Assembly: GCA_028277025.1 (NCBI GenBank)
Contig: JAPYVG010000116.1
Span: 1-5,082, forward strand
Source of the DNA: Sulfolobaceae archaeon
GTDB lineage: Archaea > Thermoproteota > Thermoprotei_A > Sulfolobales > Sulfolobaceae
Length of the DNA: 5,082 nt
Direction: 5' to 3'
This document shows positions 1 to 4,665 of this stretch, piece after piece. Position numbers and translations under genes: made by a program. How positions within the stretch are numbered: position 1 is the first letter of the stretch; the number at the start of each line of letters is the position of its first letter. Under the pieces are notes generated by a model, which saw only the letters and a program-made list of their open reading frames with translations, did not search any database and had not been told where the DNA came from.

Positions 1-144
1 CCTCGGCCTCGGCCATATATTTCCTAGCTAGGGTGAGTCTAAGCTTTATTCCCTCTTGAGGGTCTTTCCTCGACATCGCTGTAATTATTAAATCCTCAAC
101 ATCAATCCCCATCTCTTCAGCTTTTTTACTAACTCTTCCATCAT
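1..144 (-). CDS. PaREP1-like protein, 5' part only, with an apparent -1 frameshift
   Basis: This minus-strand gene enters from the left edge, so only about 47 N-terminal residues are visible. Two ATGs (144-142 and 141-139) open a frame reading M-E-E-L-V-K-K, which then runs into a TAA at 90-88. If the ribosome slips back one base at the A run (127-122), reading continues as A-E-E-M-G-I-D-V-E-D-L and stays open to the edge, through D-P-Q-E-G-I-K-L-R-L and A-R-K-Y-M-A-E-A-E. That joined sequence resembles, from memory, the N-terminus of crenarchaeal PaREP1 proteins (small, helical, HEPN-like, of unknown function, often multicopy). The upstream TATA box fits the ATGs at 144/141. The alternative is a shorter product starting at the in-frame ATG 112-110, which would need no shift but would leave the promoter spacing unexplained. 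A real inactivating frameshift or a sequencing error in the homopolymer is also possible. Family assignment is moderately sure; the function is unknown. Confidence 0.55.
121..127 (-). other. Slippery heptamer A-AAA-AAG
   Basis: In the frame set by the ATGs at 144/141, the codons GTA-AAA-AAG contain the heptamer A AAA AAG, the classic X-XXY-YYZ pattern for tandem -1 slippage. A one-base backward slip here gives AAA-AAA-GCT and joins exactly the two halves of the PaREP1-like frame. Without the slip the product ends after 18 residues. Programmed -1 frameshifting at a similar A-rich site is known for an alpha-fucosidase gene of Saccharolobus solfataricus. Whether the site is used here is inference. 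Confidence 0.4.
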
Positions 145-165
145 AAATTACCTAGTTAAGGACAG

Positions 166-177
166 AAATATATTTAA
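166..177 (-). promoter_or_regulatory. TATA box of the PaREP1-like gene
   Basis: On the minus strand this reads TTAAATATATTT, a strong archaeal TATA-like element. Its centre is about 27 nt upstream of the ATG at 144, the spacing expected for a leaderless crenarchaeal transcript. The core is palindromic (AAATATATTT), so orientation is inferred from the position of the gene and not from the box itself. Confidence 0.5.
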
Positions 178-187
178 CGGGGTATAA

Positions 188-325
188 GTGACTGGAGGTT
201 TTACCAATTACTACATTGGTATACAATATTAACCACTGGTAGAAACGCCACAAGACGCGATCAAGAGATTCGCGCTCGGCGGCTTCAAAGCCATATACGT
301 ACAAGGATACCTAATACAAAAATAA
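188..325 (+). pseudogene. Unrecognised gene remnant with an in-frame stop
   Basis: The frame from GTG 188 to TAA 323-325 is open except for a TAA at 230-232. The part after that stop (233-322, 30 codons) reads P-L-V-E-T-P-Q-D-A-I-K-R-F-A-L-G-G-F-K-A-I-Y and ends V-Q-G-Y-L-I-Q-K. It looks like real protein: about half of its third codon positions are G or C, unlike the AT-rich flanks, and it has an alternating hydrophobic pattern. No suitable start lies between the internal stop and this segment, and I see no promoter for it. It is most simply the C-terminal end of a lost gene. I do not recognise the family. The GTG-to-TAA part (188-232) may belong to the same remnant or be chance. Confidence 0.3.
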
Positions 326-396
326 CCACTCACAGCTCAGTTCCGTTAGCACGCCTTTTGTTTAAGTTAAGGAGTTACTCCATAATTGATCATTGA

Positions 397-657
397 TTAG
401 CATAAAAGCCACTCCATATGAAGTAAAACTTTTGCATATCCCTCACGAACCGCCTCACTCCTTAAGCTTATCACGGTCTTCATACTAAAACGTTTTATAG
501 TATTAAAAACTAACTGTATTAGAATATTTAAAGAGATAAATACCATGATTTGTCTCAACTCACGCGTCCTAGCAAAACCAACGCTATTATCGTACCGCAT
601 TTTAATAACTGACTCTCCAATCTGGGAATGGATAATCAGCCTTTTGTAACGCTTTCG
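397..657 (-). pseudogene. Possible C-terminal remnant of a DDE transposase
   Basis: A minus-strand frame runs from just after TAA 660-658 to TAA 399-397. The first ATG is at 600-598 (67 residues), but coding-like sequence seems to continue upstream of it (R-Y-K-R-L-I-I-H-S-Q-I-G-E-S-V-I-K-M-R-Y) with no usual start codon. That suggests a 3' fragment and not a whole gene. The pattern G-E-S-V-(x)n-R-x-R-E-L-x-Q-I-M-x-F-I-S-L-N resembles the end of IS4/IS5-type DDE transposases, where the last catalytic glutamate is followed by a basic helix and a hydrophobic helix with Asn. No TATA box is seen at the right distance from the ATG. No terminal inverted repeats or target-site duplication were found. 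The alternatives are an unknown small protein or a chance frame. Confidence 0.35.
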
Positions 658-685
658 TTAACGTTTGTACAACTCTGGAGTCTTT

Positions 686-708
686 TAAGCCTCAAGAAAA
701 AAGGCTTA
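686..708. promoter_or_regulatory. Inverted repeat overlapping the operon promoter
   Basis: TAAGCCT (686-692) and AGGCTTA (702-708) form a perfect 7-bp inverted repeat with a 9-base A-rich centre. The right arm covers the last bases of the purine-rich BRE position and the first bases of the TATA box (706-713). A protein bound here would compete with TBP/TFB, so it is a candidate operator for a repressor. A chance palindrome is possible; no second copy was seen in the window. Confidence 0.35.
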
Positions 709-713
709 TAAAT
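706..713 (+). promoter_or_regulatory. TATA box and BRE of the glycosyltransferase operon
   Basis: TTATAAAT is preceded by an A/G-rich run (696-704) that fits a BRE. The centre lies about 27 nt ahead of the ATG at 737, so the transcript is probably leaderless or nearly so; no Shine-Dalgarno sequence is seen before that ATG. This is the clearest promoter in the window, and it supports the chosen start of the first gene. Confidence 0.7.
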
Positions 714-736
714 TTCTTTCAAAGGTCGACAACGGA

Positions 737-1633
737 ATGGGTTTAGAAGAAGTAGTGACGTTCTTAATACCCACGCTTAACGAGAGGGACGGAATTGGAC
801 CGGTGATTGACGAAATAAAGTCCTTAGGATTCAACAAAATAATAGTAGTAGACGGAAACTCGACCGACGGTACTCCGGAAATAGCGAAGGAGAAAGGAGC
901 TAAAGTGGTCTACCAACAGGGGAAGGGAAAGGCTTTGGCTATAATGACCGGATTGAAACACGTAGACACGCCTTACGTGGCAGTAATCGACGGAGACTAC
1001 ACATATAATCCTGCCGACGTGATCAAGGCGTTAAAAATTATGGAGGATTACGATGAGGTAATCGTCGTCAGAGGGAATAGGAAGAACATACCTTTACTCA
1101 ACCGCTTCGGTAACTGGGTCATAACTAAAACGTTCAACCTACTCTTCGGGACCAGATTGAAGGACGTTCTTTCCGGTTTTTACGTCTTGAGGACCAATGA
1201 AGTTAAAGGAGTTAACTTCGAGGCTAAAGGCTTCTCCATCGAAGTCGCTATAAGCGCTTACTTGGCTTCCCATTCAAAGAGGATAGGAGAAGTAATCGGT
1301 GATTATAGGGCTAGAAAAGGAGAGAGCAAATTGAAGAAAGTACACGGTTTTAAAATACTCTTCGATACGATTCTGCTCGCAGCTAAGTATAACCCGGTGT
1401 TCCTCATATTCGTAGTAGGGTCAGTTTTATTACTGCCCGGGATCGCCATACTGTCTTACGTAGCTTTAGACTACTTGGCTTATCGCGTTTTCCACTTTGT
1501 CCTAGCGTTTATAGGCTTCAGCTTGTTTAACGTAGGGCTTATATCCCTCCTCCTATCCGTGCTGGCCCTTTACTTAAAGAGAATGGAGTACAGGCTAAAC
1601 GAGAAGATAGAAGGCTTGAAGAGAGATGTGTAA
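737..1633 (+). CDS. GT2 glycosyltransferase, polyprenyl-phosphate sugar synthase-like, membrane-anchored
   Basis: This 298-residue protein has a GT-A fold family 2 catalytic domain followed by two membrane segments. N-terminal motifs are I-P-T-L-N-E-R (11-17), V-V-D-G-N-S-T-D-G-T (37-46) and G-K-G-K-A (62-66). The metal-binding DxD is D-G-D at 85-87. N-R-F-G-N (122-126), D-V-L-S-G-F (143-148) and the R-A-R-K-G-E-S-K segment (191-198) match the arrangement in dolichyl-phosphate mannose/glucose synthases. Hydrophobic helices lie at about 219-244 and 251-280, followed by a charged tail. Such enzymes move a hexose from a nucleotide sugar onto a polyprenyl phosphate at the inner membrane face. The sugar and the carrier are inferred from the family. 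The start is fixed by the TATA spacing. The gene overlaps the next one by 8 nt, forming an operon. It could instead transfer sugar directly to a lipid-linked glycan. Confidence 0.88.
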   Translation: MGLEEVVTFLIPTLNERDGIGPVIDEIKSLGFNKIIVVDGNSTDGTPEIAKEKGAKVVYQQGKGKALAIMTGLKHVDTPYVAVIDGDYTYNPADVIKALKIMEDYDEVIVVRGNRKNIPLLNRFGNWVITKTFNLLFGTRLKDVLSGFYVLRTNEVKGVNFEAKGFSIEVAISAYLASHSKRIGEVIGDYRARKGESKLKKVHGFKILFDTILLAAKYNPVFLIFVVGSVLLLPGIAILSYVALDYLAYRVFHFVLAFIGFSLFNVGLISLLLSVLALYLKRMEYRLNEKIEGLKRDV

Positions 1634-2531
1634 GCTGGCAGTTCTAATAGCTTCGTATAACAGATCGGAATTATTCAAAAAGACGCTGAAGGGCTGGTTA
1701 GATAGAGAGGAAATCGACACCTTAATTATTAAGGCCGACTCGTCGAAGAGGGAAGAATACGAAGGATATAAGGAGGCTTTAGAGGAAATTAAAGGTAAAA
1801 GCGTTGTGTACGAGATAAGCGACAAGAGGAGCGGGTCCGCTAAAGCTAAAAACCGCGTGTTGGAGATGGCTTTACAAAACGACTGTAGGTTTATGATATG
1901 CGCGGACGACGACCACTATATTCCAACAGAAAGCGACGTGAAGGGGAGCTTAAGAATTCTCCTTAATGGGTCAATTGGGGCAGTGGGGGGCAGAGTAATT
2001 AATCTGGGCAATAGGACAGAAGACCCTGACTTCTTCCTAAACCTTCCTATCGCGGACTCGTTAAGTAAAGCTTTAGGTTACATTTTCTTGGACGTCAAGC
2101 ACGGCCCCAGGCTTGCTGAGTTCGTCCCAGCCTTCTTCATGATAAAAGGCGAGGCCGTGAGAGACGTTAGGTACGATGAGTTCTACGACAGTACTCACGG
2201 GTTTAGAGAGGAGAGCGACTTTCAGCAGGGAGTTAAAAAGGCTGGATATAAACTAGTCTTTAACCCGTATTTTTACGTTTACCACATACCTATTGAGGAA
2301 GGAGGAAATAGAGAAGTATCTTTATCAAGACGGATTTTCGGTAAGTCCAAGGCTAATACTTATTTTTCTTTCAAGTGGTATTCAAAGCCTAAAGCTATAT
2401 GGTACGTTTTAGTCTCATCGATTATCCTTATATTATATTCGCCCAATAACGCTTTGGAAGTATTGAAAGGAGTTAAAGACGGTTTAAAGGAATATCAATC
2501 AAGGCTTACCAGACGAGGGAAGTTCCGGTAA
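1626..2531 (+). CDS. GT2-type glycosyltransferase
   Basis: This 301-residue GT-A fold enzyme opens directly with the first beta strand (K-L-A-V-L-I-A-S-Y-N-R, 3-13). R-S-G-S-A-K-A-K-N (68-76) corresponds to the region that contacts the nucleotide. D-D-D at 94-96 is the metal-binding DxD, and V-G-G-R-V lies at 120-124. R-E-E-S-D-F (194-199) supplies the likely catalytic base region, with a His at 220 after N-P-Y-F-Y-V-Y. A hydrophobic stretch (about 257-272) near the C-terminus could lie in or on the membrane. The ATG overlaps the end of the upstream gene by 8 nt, so the two are probably co-transcribed and translationally coupled; the upstream DNA is purine-rich but without a strong ribosome site. 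The likely role is addition of one sugar to a cell-surface glycan precursor. Donor and acceptor cannot be told from the sequence. Confidence 0.82.
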   Translation: MCKLAVLIASYNRSELFKKTLKGWLDREEIDTLIIKADSSKREEYEGYKEALEEIKGKSVVYEISDKRSGSAKAKNRVLEMALQNDCRFMICADDDHYIPTESDVKGSLRILLNGSIGAVGGRVINLGNRTEDPDFFLNLPIADSLSKALGYIFLDVKHGPRLAEFVPAFFMIKGEAVRDVRYDEFYDSTHGFREESDFQQGVKKAGYKLVFNPYFYVYHIPIEEGGNREVSLSRRIFGKSKANTYFSFKWYSKPKAIWYVLVSSIILILYSPNNALEVLKGVKDGLKEYQSRLTRRGKFR

Positions 2532-2533
2532 CT

Positions 2534-2555
2534 TGTAACAGCAATGTAACAGCAA
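2534..2555 (+). repeat. 11-bp perfect tandem repeat
   Basis: TGTAACAGCAA occurs twice head to tail (2534-2544, 2545-2555) and a third copy begins with TG. It lies between the stop of the second glycosyltransferase and the TATA-like box of the FkbM gene. It may be a slippage duplication or paired binding sites, one helical turn apart, just upstream of the promoter. It also sits where base composition changes. Confidence 0.8.
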
Positions 2556-2557
2556 TG

Positions 2558-2566
2558 TTTTAATAA
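2558..2566 (+). promoter_or_regulatory. TATA-like box of the FkbM methyltransferase gene
   Basis: TTTTAATAA is centred about 25 nt before the GTG at 2587, which suits a leaderless start and suggests the FkbM gene can be transcribed apart from the upstream operon. The T run may also help end transcription from the upstream genes. A weak AAAGG lies just ahead of the GTG. Confidence 0.5.
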
Positions 2567-2586
2567 CGGGAAAAGGAATAAAGGTT

Positions 2587-3555
2587 GTGTATTTAACTAG
2601 GAAAGTCAAGGTGTTTCTAAAGAGCAGAGAAATTATAGATAACTGGTTATCATCAGCGTTAGAATATAAGAAAGGAAAGGAGAAAATCAAGATTAAAGTA
2701 AGCGGAAAAGAATTCATCGTTAGTAGGTGGTTTTATTCTGACATTGTTAACATGTTTTATGATAAGGAAATACAGGGGCTAATGAATGAAGGAGATAAGC
2801 TTATAATAAAAACTAAAATTCAAGATTTTCAAGTTGATGATCATATTTGCAAAGAAAGATTTAGATTTTTATATGAGACCTCAAAACGGGGATGGAAGTA
2901 TAAGGATGGCATTATAGAGAAAGAAGGCGTCTTTTTCAAATATGTTAGCGGTTCTGTTTTCGAGGTATTTGACGGACATGTATATGATAATGTAGACGTC
3001 TACGATAAAGACGTTGTTGACATAGGTGCAAATGTCGGTGATTCCTCAATTTATTTCGCATTGAAAGGAGCTAGGAAAGTTGTAGGCGTTGAGCCTCTAC
3101 CAAACGTTTACGCTCAAGCTATTGAGAACGTAAAGCTTAACCACTTAGAGAGTAAAATATTTTTAATAAACGCTGCACTAGGCTCTAAGAGTGGAAAGGT
3201 TAAAGTGCCTTGTAATACGTCAACGTTTACCTCAAGCGGTTTTTCTACATTAAAATCTAATGGTGAATGTGAGGTTCCTATAGTAACCTTATCAGAGGTC
3301 ATGAAACAAATTGATGAGCCATATCTTCTCAAAATGGACTGCGAGGGTTGTGAGTTTGATGTAATATTAAACGATTATGAGCACGTTAGGATGTTTGATA
3401 AATTAATCGTTGAACATCATGCAAAATATATCGGTATTAAATATACAAAATTAGTAGATAAATTATCTAAAAACTTCCACTGTGAATTAACTTCATTAGC
3501 ACCTAGGGTCTCTAAGGAAGAACAAGGGTTGTTATGGTGTGATAAAATTAAATGA
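2587..3555 (+). CDS. FkbM-family SAM-dependent methyltransferase
   Basis: This 322-residue protein starts at GTG. Residues 1 to about 115 form a charged, mixed N-terminal part without a motif I recognise. The Rossmann-like methyltransferase domain follows: motif I is V-D-I-G-A-N-V-G-D (144-152), the acidic end of beta strand 2 is V-G-V-E-P (166-170), and the FkbM signature is L-K-M-D-C-E-G-C-E (248-256), followed by L-I-V-E-H-H (273-278). There is no signal peptide or membrane helix, so it should be cytosolic. Family members O-methylate sugars and other hydroxyls using S-adenosylmethionine. Beside glycosyltransferases, a sugar O-methyltransferase is the best guess, but the substrate is unproven. 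The GTG start is chosen because the TATA-like box lies about 25 nt upstream. The DNA is clearly more AT-rich than the two genes before it. It is a paralogue of the partial gene at the right edge. Confidence 0.85.
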   Translation: MYLTRKVKVFLKSREIIDNWLSSALEYKKGKEKIKIKVSGKEFIVSRWFYSDIVNMFYDKEIQGLMNEGDKLIIKTKIQDFQVDDHICKERFRFLYETSKRGWKYKDGIIEKEGVFFKYVSGSVFEVFDGHVYDNVDVYDKDVVDIGANVGDSSIYFALKGARKVVGVEPLPNVYAQAIENVKLNHLESKIFLINAALGSKSGKVKVPCNTSTFTSSGFSTLKSNGECEVPIVTLSEVMKQIDEPYLLKMDCEGCEFDVILNDYEHVRMFDKLIVEHHAKYIGIKYTKLVDKLSKNFHCELTSLAPRVSKEEQGLLWCDKIK

Positions 3556-3572
3556 ATAAAACTTAAAGCGTT

Positions 3573-3595
3573 TAGATAAGAAACAATCTTATCTA
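3573..3595. terminator. Hairpin between convergent genes
   Basis: TAGATAAG (3573-3580) and CTTATCTA (3588-3595) form a perfect 8-bp stem with a 7-base loop, in the 55-bp gap where the FkbM gene and the opposing glycosyltransferase converge. Its position suggests a two-way transcription end or 3'-end protection. The stem is AT-rich and no long T run follows on either strand, and archaeal termination relies mainly on T tracts, so the role is uncertain. Confidence 0.35.
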
Positions 3596-3610
3596 TATGA
3601 AATTAGTGTT

Positions 3611-4579
3611 TTATATTCTTGATTTGTGTTTCACTATTAAACCCCTTCTGATTAATTCTTCCTCGTTAATGAAAATTTCATTCTTCCTCTTTCTGTAAAT
3701 TTCTGGTAATTTGGATATAACCCAAAGTAATGCCTTAACCCTGGCTTTAAACAAGTAAGTCTTCCTCCTCTTAACTAAGTCCATGAGCATTGAACCGAAG
3801 AAGTAGAAGAGGACTTTAGGCATTTTCCTAATCAAATATCCCCTACTGAAGTTTTTTAGTAGGAAATAAAGCCTTCTACTCTCAAGAAAATACGTTAGCC
3901 TTATTTCCCTACTTCTCAAATCCTTAGGTAACGAACCGTGCTCATGATGAATTGCGCTGATAGGCAAGAACTTTACTTTATATCCTCTTTTGATAGCTCT
4001 AAAGCATATATCAGTGTCGTCGTACTCGTAAAAGTAATTTGGATCAAAACCTTTAAGCTCGTCAAGAAGCTTTTTACTGACTAGCATAGCAGAGCCTTTA
4101 GCGTAAAGAATGTCGGTGACGTCTACACATTGATTTTCTGCCGGCTCTCCTTTCCTAAGCTCTCTTGGATAGCCTAGTTCATCAATAAGCCCCCCACAAC
4201 TATCTATTAAACCGTTAGGGTAAACCAATTTTAGCTGAAAAACAGTGTTATAATTCTCTTTATTTAATATAGTGGACAATCGGAATAATGTGCCTGGAGG
4301 TAATATTATATCGTGATCTAAAAAGAGAATAAATTCTCTGCTTGCTTTATTAGTTCCAGCGTTTTTACTGTTGGCGACACCTAGTCTTTCCTCATACTTA
4401 AAGTACTTTATTGGTAAAATATTAGTATATTTTCTTACTATCTCTTCAGTCTTATCTTTAGAACCATTGTCTATTATGATTACTTCATAATCGTCGTGGA
4501 AGTCTTGAGCTTTAATGCTTTCTAATAACTCGCCAATTGTATCCTCAGCGTTGGAAGTAGGAATAACAATTGATAACAC
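3611..4579 (-). CDS. GT2 glycosyltransferase, WbbL/rhamnosyltransferase-like
   Basis: This 322-residue GT-A enzyme starts at GTG (4579-4577). It begins at once with the nucleotide-binding strand L-S-I-V-I-P-T (2-8), followed by I-D-N-G-S-K-D-K-T (36-44) and G-V-A-N-S-K-N-A-G (67-75). The metal site is D-H-D at 88-90. G-S-A-M-L-V (162-167) and G-F-D-P-N-Y-F (177-183) lead into Y-D-D-T-D-I-C-F-R (186-194), the catalytic acid/base motif, and H-H-E-H-G (211-215) follows. This order is typical of WbbL-like transferases (COG1216 type) that add rhamnose or other sugars to surface polysaccharides. The C-terminal part is basic, with a hydrophobic stretch near 255-268 that may bind the membrane surface. 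Position 9 is Ser in I-P-T-S-N, where Tyr/Phe is more usual. The gene faces the upstream FkbM gene and has its own promoter. Confidence 0.85.
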   Translation of the reverse strand: MLSIVIPTSNAEDTIGELLESIKAQDFHDDYEVIIIDNGSKDKTEEIVRKYTNILPIKYFKYEERLGVANSKNAGTNKASREFILFLDHDIILPPGTLFRLSTILNKENYNTVFQLKLVYPNGLIDSCGGLIDELGYPRELRKGEPAENQCVDVTDILYAKGSAMLVSKKLLDELKGFDPNYFYEYDDTDICFRAIKRGYKVKFLPISAIHHEHGSLPKDLRSREIRLTYFLESRRLYFLLKNFSRGYLIRKMPKVLFYFFGSMLMDLVKRRKTYLFKARVKALLWVISKLPEIYRKRKNEIFINEEELIRRGLIVKHKSRI

Positions 4580-4599
4580 ATTAGCATATTGGCTGAGCG

Positions 4600-4610
4600 A
4601 ATAATAAAAC
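4600..4610 (-). promoter_or_regulatory. TATA-like box of the minus-strand glycosyltransferase
   Basis: On the minus strand this reads GTTTTATTATT, centred about 26 nt upstream of the GTG at 4579, the normal leaderless spacing. It supports the GTG start; no in-frame ATG lies between the box and the GTG. The match is AT-rich rather than a consensus TTTAWA. Confidence 0.45.
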
Positions 4611-4650
4611 TACAGCATCATTATCGATCATGCAATGGTGGGACAATATG

Positions 4651-4664
4651 ATAAATAAAATGGG
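4651..4664 (-). terminator. Possible T-rich transcription end after the right-edge FkbM gene
   Basis: Immediately downstream of the TAG (4668-4666) the minus strand reads CCCATTTTATTTAT. T-rich tracts just after a stop codon are where archaeal RNA polymerases commonly release. The tract is short and interrupted, so this is a weak call. Confidence 0.25.
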
Positions 4665-4665
4665 A

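Larger units (their letters stand above)
145..736. other. Long stretch without an intact gene
   Basis: Between the start of the PaREP1-like gene and the glycosyltransferase operon there are about 590 bp in which I can support only fragments (188-325 plus, 397-657 minus) and promoter elements at either end. 326-396 holds nothing I can interpret. 658-685 is AT-rich leader to the operon promoter. Decayed pieces beside an accessory gene cluster are consistent with a recombination or insertion hotspot, but no boundary sequence proves this. Confidence 0.4.

Noticed and set aside
1..14. CCTCGG tandem repeat at the left edge
   Set aside because: It encodes the A-E-A-E of the PaREP1-like helix and is explained by coding sequence.
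647..660. Small hairpin TAACG-CTTT-CGTTA
   Set aside because: It has only 5 bp with no extension and no gene end beside it; it is likely chance.
1595..1825. Minus-strand open frame of 76 residues
   Set aside because: It lies wholly inside the two plus-strand glycosyltransferase genes, has Ser/Leu-rich antisense composition and no promoter; it is a shadow frame.
2499..2717. Minus-strand open frame of 72 residues
   Set aside because: It is antisense to the gene junction and the start of the FkbM gene, has low-complexity composition and no motif.
3114..3332. Minus-strand open frame of 72 residues
   Set aside because: It is antisense to the SAM-binding half of the FkbM gene, whose plus-strand motifs are clear.
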